Below, one piece after another: positions 35,701-46,000 of a stretch of 64,000 nt of DNA. This DNA comes from Andrena cerasifolii (Eukaryota > Arthropoda > Insecta > Hymenoptera > Andrenidae), in assembly GCF_050908995.1 (NCBI RefSeq), contig NC_135120.1, positions 17,001,433 to 17,065,432 of the forward strand, in the 5' to 3' direction. A program made the position numbers and the translations under genes. How positions within the stretch are numbered: the first letter of the stretch is position 1; every line of letters starts with the position of its first letter. The notes under the pieces were generated by a model. That model worked only from the letters and a program-made list of their open reading frames with translations. It ran no database searches and was not told the DNA's origin.

Positions 35701-36638
35701 GTGCAGCAAGAAAGCATTAACGTTACATCTCGGACCGTCTCCAGGGGTATTCTTCTTTCTTTCAGTAGAGATTAAAGTTTTTATATCGGGGGAGCAGTGG
35801 CCAGCTCTTGGATGTCGCATAAAATGCTCGTTCTCACGTAGCCTGATAATCCTTATAGCAGCCGGCGGGGGGTTCGGAGGACGACGAATGGTCGGACGTC
35901 GGTGCGTGTATCGTGGCCACTTTCAGGGTTGTTTGCACCAAGAATACCGCTATTAGATGCTCCTCTTTCGACTTCCGCTTCCATTGATGTTCCCGGGGAT
36001 TACAGAGGCTCTTACCGTAAAGGTAGACAGGAAGGAAAATGGGATCCGCTAAGGGGACGAAGGATAGATCTCGAGAAAATAAGGACTCGCTGATCTTTGT
36101 CCGGATAAAGGAGACCGGGTTACGCCTAGCTCAGCCCTCCCAGGCTCCCCCGTATCTGCACTCTTTCTGCCCAACCTGTGTAAGTTACAAGCGGCCGTGT
36201 AGGTTGCACTTCCCTGCCATCCGAGAAGTACAGCTCGGCATAATAATCTCGAGCACTCTGTTCCTGGATATCGTAATCCGGCTGCAATTTACAGGATGAA
36301 AAAGGAACGGGGTCGTTTGAGGTCCCTTACATTTTTCGGGCGTATTAAGTAATAAGCAACAACGGATGCCTCGGGCACCGCTGCGCAATGCCACCGGGGA
36401 TTCCTTAGGGTTGCGATTCGTGTAATTCAACGTTCCCTGCTCGAGATAAGTGGAAGTTTATGAAAACTCACCGTTCGATTTCCAAGGTTTTTCACTTTGC
36501 ATACCAGATGCACGGTCTTCCCCACCAGACCGGTGAAGTTGGACTGCATGGAAGTGTCGAAATGAGGTCCTGTCCCAGGAGTCGGCCATTCCTCCAGAAA
36601 GTCGGTTCGAAAATTTCGTAGACATGACGCTATACCAC
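26689..36638 (-). CDS. dpr: Dpr-family immunoglobulin cell-surface protein (dpr2/3-like), five 3' coding exons; 5' exon not found
   Basis: Exons on the minus strand, in order: 36638-36472, 33448-33238, 30185-30058, 27953-27785, 26795-26689. They total 782 nt and encode 259 residues plus stop, with all phases compatible (1, 0, 1, 0, 1). Dpr proteins are neuronal surface receptors that bind DIP proteins and help choose synaptic partners. Visible features are Ig1 with cysteines in LVCKVKN and YECQIS and tryptophan in VSWVRH; Ig2 with cysteines in LTCVVK and YTCEPS and tryptophan in MIWSHN; glycosylation sequons NFT, NRT and NLT; then EEHPAAMHHG and a hydrophobic tail. HLLTVGRYTYTSDQRF and SPRGGISLVTEKG are family signatures. 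The dpr2/3 assignment is from memory. Several Dprs are GPI-anchored, and the short hydrophobic C-terminus fits that. The signal-peptide exon must lie upstream, ending in phase 1. Confidence 0.93.
27785..27953 (-). CDS. dpr: dpr exon encoding the C-terminal half of Ig2
   Basis: The acceptor is TTCGTCCAG|GGAATT and the donor AAACG|GTGAGT on the minus strand; the length is 169 nt. It encodes INFDSPRGGISLVTEKG, LMIQKAVPSDSGIYTCEPSN and KVHVVN. The D-x-G-x-Y-x-C Ig signature is intact. A foldback element lies only 23 bp upstream of the acceptor (27977-28238). Confidence 0.96.
27977..28238. mobile_element. Foldback (inverted-repeat) element in dpr intron 4, next to the exon
   Basis: AGAGCATAT at 27977 and ATATGCTCT-like sequence ending at 28238 are the tips of a roughly 260-bp imperfect palindrome. 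Arms of about 125 bp share GAAACTGTCGCC and CGCGAGAGAGAAAGA blocks. It is GC-rich, unlike the other elements here. The target duplication was not resolved, so it could also be a local inverted duplication. Confidence 0.65.
28716..29421. mobile_element. hAT-type MITE in dpr intron 4
   Basis: The 690-bp element at 28724-29413 starts CAGGGATCGAAAAAGTTCT and ends with the near-mirror AGAACTTTTTCGATCCCCG. It is flanked by 8-bp direct repeats with one mismatch (GTTGTAAC, GTTATAAC). Subterminal GTTCT/AGAAC and GAACAGATATTTTCT-type repeats recur in both orientations. It is non-coding. Confidence 0.82.
30058..30185 (-). CDS. dpr: dpr exon encoding the N-terminal half of Ig2
   Basis: The acceptor is TGATTTCAG|AGCCGA and the donor ACAGAG|GTGACT on the minus strand; the length is 128 nt. 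It encodes EPITIIVGAPDLFVNKGSTI, then NLTCVVKYAPEPPPMMIW and SHNTE. The V-P/A-PDL...KGSTINLTC pattern is typical of Dpr Ig2. The first Ig2 cysteine and the core tryptophan are present, as is an NLT glycosylation sequon. Confidence 0.95.
31266..31988. mobile_element. TTAA-flanked non-autonomous element (copy C) in dpr intron 3
   Basis: TTAA flanks 715 bp (31270-31984). It starts GGGGGGAGCCTGGTGTA and ends TACACCAGGCTCCCCC, giving inverted termini of about 16 bp. Subterminal sequence is shared with copy B (AAGAAACT..., AAACTTTCAGG). The interior has no transposase. Confidence 0.8.
32697..33204. mobile_element. Inverted-repeat element in dpr intron 3, host of a nested MITE
   Basis: Arms of 29 bp with one mismatch (GTACATTCAGCTCAAACGAT... 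at 32697-32725, mirrored at 33176-33204) enclose 450 bp. A distinct element with its own flanking duplication is nested inside. The right arm ends 33 bp from the dpr exon donor at 33238. It may be an element or a simple inverted duplication. Confidence 0.6.
32848..33125. mobile_element. Nested MITE with 7-bp target duplication
   Basis: The 264-bp element at 32855-33118 begins CAAAGAGGAGATATAATAAG and ends with the mirror sequence CTTATTATATATCTCCTCTTTG, giving inverted termini of about 34 bp including AGGCGTCACTC. It is flanked by GTAGAAT at 32848-32854 and 33119-33125. Two direct copies of AGACAACCAATTTAAATG lie inside. Confidence 0.82.
33238..33448 (-). CDS. dpr: dpr exon encoding the C-terminal part of Ig1
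   Basis: The acceptor is TTTGCTACAG|GTTTCC and the donor AGTCG|GTAAGT on the minus strand; the length is 211 nt. It encodes VSWVRHRDIHLLTVGRYTYT, SDQRFEALHFP, EEWTLRIRYPQRKDSGIYEC and PVYLTIV. The tryptophan, the D-x-G-x-Y-x-C motif and the T-Y-T-S-D-Q-R-F signature mark it as a Dpr V-type Ig domain. Confidence 0.97.
33449..36471 (-). other. dpr intron 2
   Basis: About 3 kb of intron. No other gene is recognised. Minor features are a short perfect hairpin around GTAATGCAAACGCATTAC (about 34162-34179) and a cluster of TGCATC/GATGCA repeats at about 35634-35705. Confidence 0.6.
36472..36638 (-). CDS. dpr: dpr exon encoding the N-terminal part of Ig1
   Basis: The acceptor is TTCATTTTCAG|GTGGTA and the donor CGAACG|GTGAGT on the minus strand; the length is 167 nt. 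After a linker (GIASCLRNFRTDFLEEW) it encodes GPHFDTSMQSNFTGLVGKTV, HLVCKVKN and LGNRT, the start of the first Ig domain with its first conserved cysteine. It enters in phase 1, so a preceding exon supplying the start codon and signal peptide is required. Confidence 0.93.
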
Positions 36639-37199
36639 CTGAAAATGAATCGCTCGCTGATCATCAAGCCCTCTCTGCTCTCTGCTGCGTCTGGGTAACG
36701 TCGCTTTCGCAACAGTTCCTTCGCAGGGGGATACTATTTAATGGATAAATATACAAGGGTCCTTGTTAGTCGGCGACAATTACGAATTAATTGCCAGCCC
36801 TTTATATCTTTTGGTATCATTCGGCGAAGAAACTGCTTAAATTACGCTTCCTCGGTATTCCCTCTGCATTTAATCTCGCTGGCACGGCAGGGCCGGGACA
36901 AAAACAGATGGAAAGAAGAAGAAAACTGTTGGGGACGGGGGTTTGGAATTAAATAATCTCGAGCTAACTGGCTGCTATTCAGTTAAGCGATCTCCCGAGA
37001 GCTCGCGTAAAGTCGCTGCCTATGGGACAGAAGACACTTTGAAAAGCTGCGACGTTCAGAGAAATTAAAATACGTCCACTCGTGAACGTTGTCGCTGTAT
37101 TTGAGAAACTAGGTGGACGCGTATTAGATTGGGCAAACTTAGAAAATGTCCTAACGTTTCCGTAAACTCCTTCGTTGGTTCATACGTATTATAGACTAT
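36639..37199. other. Presumed dpr intron 1 or 5' flank, nothing recognised
   Basis: No exon with a signal peptide and a phase-1 donor could be found here on the minus strand. Confidence 0.4.
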
Positions 37200-37200
37200 T

Positions 37201-37524
37201 TCACGTAACAGTACAACTGCAGTACGGACAGCAAGGATTGCTACCCTTAGTGATCGGAGGCTTGTTTCCGATCTGACGTTCCTTTATAAGTTAATACACG
37301 GTCAAATTGACTGCCCGGAGCTCTTGGGAACAGTACGCTTTCACGCCCCACAACTGTGTTCCAGGCCCCTGTTTGTGTCTAAGGTGCCTGAGTACTTTAA
37401 CTACACAGCCGATCCCATCAATAGAGCTATGTATGCGGCAAACCAATATCTCATTGACATCGATGTGTTCTCCGTATCGAGTGATTCATTCCGGCACAAA
37501 TTGCTCAGTCGATTCTCCGAATAA
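37201..37524 (+). pseudogene. Non-LTR retrotransposon (LINE) reverse-transcriptase tail
   Basis: An open frame of about 108 codons ends with TAA. It reads TARIATLSDRRLVSDLTFLY, then KLIHGQIDCPELL, FHAPQ and a terminal RFSE. The S-L-x-x-R-R-x-x-D-L-x-F-L-Y-K-L-x-N/H-G-x-I-D-C-P-x-L-L pattern is the conserved region at the C-terminal end of jockey/CR1-type LINE open reading frame 2. Only the 3' end of the element is present, as expected of 5'-truncated insertions. It lies directly before the Tc1/mariner-type MITE. Confidence 0.78.
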
Positions 37525-37553
37525 CTCTCCCCCATGCGTAAACACACAATGTT

Positions 37554-38019
37554 TACAGTGGCTCGCATTAATATTTGGACACTTTTTAAAATCGCATAAC
37601 TTTTTTAGAATTGGTCCAAACAACTTGAGTTTTTTTTGAGAAGCTATAAACATAAGGTCGAGAATCGCGAAACTTCCCGAAATCAGCGATTCTCGACCTT
37701 ATTCTGCGATCTTTAAACGTTTGTAGCTCGGAGCAACGTTAACCGATTTTGATGAAATTTTAGGCACGTATACAACTTGCTGCAATCTACAAACTGTTTT
37801 TTTTTTTAATTTTCATTGCTCACAAAAAAAAGTTTAAAAATCGACCTTTACTATTCTTTTCGCTATTCCAATCAAATACATTTTTTTTCAATACGACGAA
37901 ACGCGACAGTTAGCAAACTAATCCTTCTAGCTTCTGAAAAAAACTCAAGTTGTTTGGACCAATTCTAAAAAAGTGATGCGATTTTAAAAAGTGTCCGAAT
38001 ATTAATGCGAGTCACTGTA
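37554..38019. mobile_element. Tc1/mariner-type MITE
   Basis: TA flanks a 462-bp element (37556-38017). It starts CAGTGGCTCGCATTAATATT and ends with the mirror AATATTAATGCGAGTCACTG. The inverted arms are about 85 bp and include TTAGAATTGGTCCAAACAAC. A second, internal hairpin around AAGGTCGAGAATCGC occurs at about 37653-37702. It is non-coding. Confidence 0.88.
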
Positions 38020-41000
38020 GGATATTAGAATAAGTTACCAGACTCGTATCTCTTTGTACTAGGCAACATGTTTTGTGTAGTAAAGGGTACTCCCGTTGAA
38101 AACAATAATAATAATAACAGTAGATTCGAATCGCTAAACCAATAAGAGTGAATACGTTCGTTATTTACCAGAGCTGAAAAATTGTTCTCCTCTCTAATTT
38201 TACCTTCAGTTAGCCATCGCGGTAGAAGGATCCTGTACCTATCGACTGCAATTTCCCATCCGAGTGCAGCGTGGCAACGTACATAAAAATGGCAGGATAT
38301 CGCGCGTAGAATATTTATTACTCTCGTAACAAGTGTCAATCTCATTCGTCGGTGATTATTTTTTTTTTTCTCATTGCTTTCAGGTTTCAGTGACGGGCCA
38401 TCGTGGACGCAAGGGTGCATACCTAATCTGTTCGAAGGCGCGTGACGACCCAGCGCGTATCCGTGGAAATATTGCCAAGTCCTTTCGTGCATATCCACAA
38501 ATTACGGGCTCCAGGATCGTTGCAATTCCGTGACAGTGTAAAACGTTCGCGTGGTTGAGTTTTTTTCAGCGGAATTTATAGCTCGGCCTGCTGTTCGACG
38601 CGGGAAGTAGGCTGTTACTTCGGTACATTACGAACTTTCACAAGACCGCGTTGAAGGGTTGTTTATCGGGCTATGTAACATTTAACCGTACCGTGGCATA
38701 TATCTTTCCGCGATATCGCTCGCAGAAAGATCGCCGTGGCACTGGACCCTTCGTATCGATGGAGAGCAAAAACTTTCGAGCACTTTTGACGGGACAGAGT
38801 AGCATGCGTGACCGGTGAATCGTGAATCAGGTCGAGCAGGCGGGGCAGTTCTGCGAGGGTAACAGCGTGTAACGCGACCGATAGTTTGGGAACCATCGAG
38901 CTATTCTACTCCTATTCTAGTGGAATAACATCAATAGAGTGGCATTGTTCACGAATGATCGACTCTGCTTCTCCCCTCGCGCCGTTTGCCGCCCCTAAAT
39001 TGCTCTCGTTGAATTACACAACGGGAAACGCAAGCAATCGTTTTCTATACATTTTATTATTCCACTTGGAGGTTGCGTTCCGCGCGCATTTCACGCGCGA
39101 TTGTTGGCAGGGAAGCGCGTCCTTCCTTTGAATGGTAAATTCGCCATTGTCGCACCGGAGCAGGTGGGATAAAACGACGCGTCGCGACGCGCCACGTCGA
39201 AGAATGGAATCTTGGGATATTCCAGCATCACTGATCGCGTTACGCCCTCGCAAAAGCTTCGCGACAATAAAATCGCTCGGCGAACGAACGGTTAATCGAT
39301 AGAAACGAGCGGACAGAGATCTAAATAAACCGAAGTGGGATTTAGCTGGGACGCGAGCAGAGGAGCTGACGCACACGCGCGCGTGTGTGTGTGTGTGTGA
39401 ATTCAGCAGGGATCCATTTGTTTTCGAGAAAAGAACAGGCGGCGCGGGCGCGGCGTAATCGCAGGTTCGATCGGCGAAACCCGATCAAAGGTTCAAAGCG
39501 GAAATCGAGAAGCGCATTCAAAGCCCGAGGATCAGCGGGCCAAGTTGAAACGCGGATAAGAATTCCGGCGGAGCTTTTCTTTGCGATTGCTCTTCGGAAT
39601 CATCCGCGCGTAGGGAAGCACTATCGCAGCGGCGAATTCTCTTTCGTTAGTTTACTGGACCACACGCTCGTAACCTACGCTTCCAACGGAGCTTTCCAGC
39701 CGAGAAGCGGTTAAGATCGGCTCACCCTAACCACCGACCATGATACGCGCGCGTCCACTCTCCCTCCGCGGGCATTGATTTCAACGAACCAACGGGATGT
39801 TTGCCCTCTAACGTTCCCTATTTCCTTCAAGAAGGAGAACCTGGTATCCTAACTGTGCCTTCGGTTTCCAGAAGGTTTAAGTTCACAGAAACAACTTAGA
39901 TGCAACGTCGACTCCAAACTTAATTCCTTGATGCAGTTAGGCAGAATTAAGTATCACAGCCTGGGTATACGGCATACCACTTTGCAATTCACACCCTGGA
40001 TCCTTCAATGGGAATAAGGAGAACCCGAATGAATCTCGTGATACTCTATACGACCCTAGGCGAGCCGGAGCTCCTTACCTTCCATGTTTCTTTTTTTTTT
40101 TGCAGGGCCCAGGTCCGAGGCATGTTTACTTTGACACCTGGATCAGCTGACCCAGTTCCCTATATCTTTCCCGCTGACCATGCGCGAGCGAGCCAGTGGG
40201 CGAGGAATAGCCGAGTCAGCAAACCAGCCAGGTGTGAAAGTAAACACGTTTCCAGCTACGGAACAATCGGCCAGAAAAACGGCCGTGAAATAGAAACCTG
40301 AGCCCGACTTAGGGTCGTGATGTGTATCCCCATTCTCACCCACCCTGTTGAAGAAATCCATGAAATCTGCAAGTGAAGCATCGTAAACGGTTCTGTCGAT
40401 CAGTCTTACTATCTCCAACTACATAACTGTCCAGACGCGTACGTACACGGATTCAAGCGGCTTGTCTCCAGCCCCGAAGTATGCTTGACGAAGGTCAGTC
40501 TTCGGAGGAAGAAAGTTAACGAGCTTTATAAGCCGCCCTTTATCTACATCGAGCCGAACCGAACTATCTATTACTTTCCTATTGAAAGGTTTAATGCCTC
40601 GTTAACCAGCGCCGGACCCAGGTATCGTGTTCAGCTAACGACTTTCCAATGTTCCAAAGTTCGTCGCTTTGTTAATCATAAAACGAGTAGCCCTGCCAAT
40701 ATGCTCGATCTACTCGATTAAAAACAAACTCCCCGCTTCTCGTCCCGCTGTAATTAAAACCAAGCTCGTAAACGAAGAAGAAACGAATGCCCCGCGTGCG
40801 TTTCAGAACGTGCATACGTATGGGGAGGGGGGAAACGTTTCCAGAGCGAACTCGTTCCTTGCTCGCGGGGAAATTTAAAGGTCCTCGGCACCGTGGACTC
40901 TTAAACTTTCGAGCGGCACACGAGTTAAGACGAGCTGGCTAAGAGCAGCAGCCAGCGCCGCGTGCACCGCAATCCGCGACACTTCGCCAGTCGTACTTCG

Positions 41001-41561
41001 ACGAAAATTAATTTCGCCCCGGAACACTGTGCTCGGATTTTCCGCGCGACGCGACCTGTCTCGCGACTTACCACAAAATTCGCAGCGACTCGCTGGTCTG
41101 ACAGAATTGCACGACCGTTGCACCGAACATATTCTTACCTAGCGTGTAAACTCGGCTTCGCTTCCATTCCCTCCTACAATCTAGCCGGATTCTCGGTAAA
41201 CTTTATTTCGCGGATCCTCAATCGCGAATGGATTAAAACGGAAACACCGAGCGACGCGTATAATCCAGATCTCTGTGCTCTCCTGAACTAATTTCGCGCC
41301 GGGCTTCGCGAGAACCAACCTGACTCTGTTCGCTTCGTTTTCGGTAAACAGAAATTTTCCGATATGCAGAGAAAGAGGGACTATTAATTTCCCGTTGTTC
41401 TAGCGCGCTTACGCGCGGCAGCTCTGCGGGACTGTTTAAATTCTGGTTCGTAAAGGTTGATATTTATAATTGCTTATAGATTTTTCTGACTCGCGAAACT
41501 TAACAAGTTTACTCTTTGAAAGCTTTATTTCTTTTTACCTTTCGTTAATCAAACTTTTTAA
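38020..41561. other. About 3.5 kb without a recognisable gene
   Basis: No domain or exon series was identified. A GT/GC dinucleotide tract lies at about 39371-39399. It is presumed dpr intron 1 or intergenic. Confidence 0.4.
39371..39399. repeat. CA/CG/TG dinucleotide microsatellite
   Basis: An alternating purine-pyrimidine tract (ACACGCGCGCGTGTGTGTGT) with Z-DNA potential. Confidence 0.85.
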
Positions 41562-41795
41562 TTAACCCTTTAGCGCCCAGAGAGTTTTCCCGGAGGAAAA
41601 AAATTATTTCTTGCGATTAGTTAACTGGAAAACGGTCCCGATACATGCGCTTCGTCGTTCTTTTACCAGAATAGCCAGTGGAAATATGATTTTCTACATG
41701 TGACGTGTACGTCACACTGGCCGTGTACGGAGTAAAATGAGGCTCAATATTTAAAATACAAAATTTGTGTTTTAAATACGTGTTTACTATAATGT

Positions 41796-41907
41796 GTAAG
41801 AGATCTTAAAAGTATAAATGAATAAAACACGAGTATATATTTTCTTAACATTTTTAAACGATATACCTACTCGTGTTTTATTCATTTATATTGTTAAGAT
41901 CTCTTAC
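41796..41907. repeat. Long inverted repeat (hairpin)
   Basis: Arms of about 40 bp with few mismatches, starting GTAAGAGATCTTAAAAGTAT and closing with ...AAGATCTCTTAC, around a 32-bp loop. It lies within the presumed 3' region of the piggyBac-like fragment. Confidence 0.85.
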
Positions 41908-41968
41908 AAATGAACAGAAGAATAGGTGCATATTTTTTTTGTAGAATGTATGAACGAAGTACAAAATC

Positions 41969-42214
41969 TTAATTTTTACTATGGTAACTTACAAAACAAT
42001 TTCTTTTTGCGCTCGAGCAAAAGTGAACATTGCACTTATAGCAGTTTGATTGAATGTGGCCAGGGCAAAGTTTACAGCGCTGTCTGTCATCGCCGAACAC
42101 AACCCAATAGCCAACCTTGTCGAAGCGTTTTAGATCCGATGGTTTAGAATTAGAAGTCAACTCTTGCCGTGACTTCTTTGGTGGTGAAGCATTTACCGGG
42201 GGACGTCCGCGCAA
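41969..42214 (-). pseudogene. piggyBac-type transposase, C-terminal cysteine-rich domain
   Basis: An 81-codon frame ends with RCKLCPGH, CYKCNVHFC and NCFVSYH. This C-x2-C...C-x2-C...C...C-x-x-x-x-H pattern is the cysteine-rich end of piggyBac transposases, which binds the terminal DNA. The preceding K-R-F-D-K-V-G-Y-W segment also fits. The catalytic DDD domain is absent upstream, so this is a remnant. Confidence 0.75.
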
Positions 42215-42239
42215 TAGAAGCCATTATATGAATGAAAAA

Positions 42240-43040
42240 AGTTCGCTTTTTTAATCCGTACATAGTATTCCTGCTCGAGAATTTCTCGAGAAATTTTATA
42301 ATTGCTAATTTTTTATTTCTCGAGAAATACTATAATTTCTCGAGAAACTTAAGTCTAGGCAAAATATTATAAATCTCATTTATTTTCGTAAATGAATGTA
42401 TTACTAGTTAATCGCGAACGTATAACCACATATACAATTTATAATACATCATATTAATAACATTTGAACCTATATGAATTCCAATAGAAAATCACAGTAC
42501 AGAAGATTCGATATTATTAACTGCTGAAGGTGCTCTTAAATTCTTATTTAAAAATTCAGAAAAATGGTATGCTGAATTAAGTATCTAATGACTTTCTTGT
42601 GGCTATTAAAGAAGAAATATAGAAAAGAGGAGATAAGTCTATTGTATCCGCAACTTTATCCACCGGACAAGAATGAAATAAGTTCGTAGAGTGTATCGGA
42701 TAATCTATGATTCGGCGGCTGGGTCAGAAATTAATTTTACGCCCGAATCTAATTAATCCATATTTCAATCTCTCCTTCTTGGACATAGTTTCTGTCCAGT
42801 TGGCAGTCTACTTCCAGAATATTATTGAAAAATTTCTGCAATGGCCATGATTACTTTATTGCAAGAATACTTCATATCAGAAAGGTGTACGTATAATACT
42901 ACCACCACTAAAGCATGGGGAACAATTACGAGATCCTTCTAAAGTGTGCAATAATTACGAAACTTTTGTGACCACGAGTAGACTTATCAACGACCTGTAT
43001 TTGAAGTTATGCGAGATATCTAAGTAAAGTAGAGGTGGGT
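42240..43040. mobile_element. Probable degraded hAT-type remnant
   Basis: Three copies of the palindrome ATTTCTCGAGAAAT/C cluster at 42281-42348. Downstream, short frame-broken stretches read like parts of a hAT transposase (for example FLVAIKEEI and DKSIVSATLS around 42588-42655). No ends or target duplication were found. Confidence 0.35.
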
Positions 43041-46000
43041 AGCTGCAGAAGAAAGTGTTAGAAATGCCCTCCGTGTAATTCTACATTCTAAACAGCGCAG
43101 CACTACCTTTAAGAATAGTCGCAAACATAAAAGGAACGCCAACGAACGATTCGTGAGATGTTGATCGATAACCGGAGCGTCATTTCCCGGAAACTTCACT
43201 CAGAACGAAAAAAAAAACTAAAGTCGCGAGATGGTTGAATAAGTAACTGGTAAAGAGCCAGACAAGTTCCCAAGAGAACAAGCTCCTGTAGAGACGGTGA
43301 CGCGGATTTTCTGTTCGCCGCCACATAAGACGTCGCGTCCCTGTCATTCTTGTCTTGGAACTTTCGAAGAACCTTCGTAACGGACCCAGGCAAAGTAGAT
43401 GACTTTGCGCTGGCTTTATAATTATTCGAAGCTTCGTTGGGTGGCGGTTGTCCGTCACAGCTAACTACCGGAGGGGCTCTCCCCTCGACAATAAGGGACA
43501 CTGGCTGGTTTGGTTGCTCACCGCAAAATCCTATTTCGTTCCATCCCACTTGGACCTCGTTTCCATTAACCCCTCTATCTGAACGTTCGTTTTACGACTG
43601 GATAAGTCAACTTCTACCCTCTAACTTCCACCTCCCTTTTCTCCATTTTACCGCCAAAATCCACATTACCGTCGATGTCCCGATTGTTTCAGAAGAGGAC
43701 GATGATCTTAATTAAAACAGAAATGATAGTGTAAATGTGAAAGGGAATTTTGTTTCGCAGGCGTTTAAATATCCGGAGATTTGTAAAAGCCTCGGTAAAG
43801 GATCGTTGACAGACACAGCGGAAACTGTTTGGTGTTTCGAGGACACTTTAAACGTCGCATCGATCATGGCAAACTCGATTCTCGTTTATGTATTGTCTCT
43901 ACGACCTGCTCCGAGCATCCAAGTTGGAAAACTTCTCCTTATGCTGTTTCGTGCACGCACATCTGCGGTTCGATTCAGTGGAAGGGGTGTGGGTGCAGTC
44001 AATGCTCGCGGAAACTTTCGTCGCTGGCGACGAAAGTACTTGAGGACGATCGGATGGATAGAAAGAGGATAAGAGAACTATTGGATCTTTGGTCTCGAAC
44101 GAGTATACAGTATCTGTGAATCGAACGCGAGGTTCATACACGATTTCTTTTCTCTTCAAGTGAGGGAAAAATTAAGGGTCCTTCGTTAACTGTTCTACAT
44201 GAAAATACCACGCTTTGTTCACCATTCGTCTTGTCTGCCTCGTATCAAGTTCAGATTCATTTTGCAGGGCTCGTTTTATCGCAGCCAGGACGTGTACAAA
44301 TTGAATTTCTCTTATCAGGAAGGAAAATGTGTCCCGCGTTTCCTCGGAAGCCTCTGATGTCTCCTGACGCCGCGAGTCAGAAAATATGTCTCCGTTACTA
44401 CGCGCGGCAATAACACCTTCTAACAATACATTACCGTTTTTTTTTTCTGCGGGAATTCCAACACTTTCCGGGAGTCATGCCTTCCCGCGCCCACAACGTA
44501 ATTCGATCGCGTACGGACTGATATTATAAGCCCACCGCGATCGTAGCATGGATTTCAGGGTGTCGATAATTAACTAGCTGCATAAAACGGCCGAGTGGTG
44601 GTTCTTTGATGTCGCGGACAATGGTGGAGATTCGCAACGCGATAATCAGTCGTTGTAACAGTTGTAAGCGCTTGACGTATTCCGTACTTCGCCAGTAATA
44701 ACGCAAATTGCAAACGGATCATCGTACGAGTCAATATTGTCGGTAACAACACCCGACCCTAACTCGGCCAATAATGAATTGAATTTATTCAACGATGAAA
44801 TCGTGATTGAACGTTGGATTCGCGCGCGACACCAGTGGGCGCAGGGTAATCTATTATAAATTTCGCTGGGATCTCGATGTTGCTCCTAAATTACCGCGGA
44901 CGTGGAAAACGCCAGTGAACATCGGCCGGTCTCGGGCAATGAGCGAGTCCCGGGTAATGAAAAGCAAACGAACGGTACCAATCGACTGGCGACGTCTATC
45001 GAAAAAGGCTGACTGGGTAGGCAAAGTATACGAAACCGGCCTCTTGACGCCACCGACGACAACCGCCAGGTAATTATCTTGAAAGAGTCAATTAATTTTC
45101 TCATTAGACGCGGCCCATGGCAAGAGTAGGTTGTTAAAAGTCGGAACGATGAAGTTGGCGAATCGAATCAACGACGCTTCGACGCAGTTTCATTTGCAGA
45201 GGTCCACTTGTGGTGAACTACCTATGGGACTCGGTATCTAGGCCCGGTAGATTGATCCGCTCGATATTGCTAGCGGACAGTTTGTTGGTATAAGCTAGCT
45301 GCTAGTGCCAGGGCAGCGGGCAAGTGTAACCAAAGGAGAAAGCACGGCCGAATCCTGGCTTTATCCCCGGAAAATCGGTATATTCGATCGATCGTGCACG
45401 GCACGCCGGATACTTTAATCCAGGAGCCTTTGTATCGAGGGGGGATTGACGGGGAGGATCATTATTTTCGTTAACGCGCCGCTTTGTCTGGACGAGTCTT
45501 GGGCTGGGTTCAGCTAGGTGGTGAACCGTGGCGGCGAAATCCCGACGGCGCACCGACGGGTTGCATCGAGGTGGCGGAATTGCGTGCGTCGTTTCACGGT
45601 GCAACGTCATAAACGCGATCGTCGTTCAAACACCTCGTAGACTGGTTTGTATCGGCGATTCAGTGCCTCCGACTCGTTTTATGGCTGGGCGATCGAAATG
45701 AATCCACGAGCTCGAATATTATTGGCCCCGTAAGCCAGCCTGATTAAAAAAGGCGACTCGCGCACGCCGAATCGCAGAGGCGCGAATTGCGTCGCTGGCG
45801 CCCCGACTAGACTGGAATTTTTCATCTCTCCTGTGCTCTCTAAACATTTCTCCACTTTTGTAGCCTCCAATTTCCAAGACTACCAGCCTCCTGGACGTTT
45901 CCGAGAATTAATCAAGATCCGCAGCTGAGCCAGGGGATGAAATTTTCGCCGATGACAAAACAAACGAAAATGTACGAATAGTATAGCTATGAGGGAAGAA

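Larger units (their letters stand above)
41562..42214 (-). mobile_element. piggyBac-like element, 3' terminal fragment
   Basis: On the minus strand, a transposase C-terminus is followed by a 3' untranslated stretch containing a 40-bp inverted repeat (41796-41835 against 41868-41907). A candidate terminus, CCCTTTAGCGCCC, follows next to TTAA at 41562-41565. The start of the element, on the high-coordinate side, was not found. The terminal sequence resembles that of the element at 24799-26298 (CCCTTTAGTGC), suggesting related families. Confidence 0.65.

Noticed and set aside
38025..38498. Minus-strand frame with hydrophobic segments as the missing dpr signal exon
   Set aside because: No convincing signal peptide followed by a phase-1 donor, and part of the hydrophobicity is a poly-leucine run from AAT repeats.
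39460..39490. GGTTCGATC as a tRNA B box
   Set aside because: No matching A box or cloverleaf could be drawn around it.
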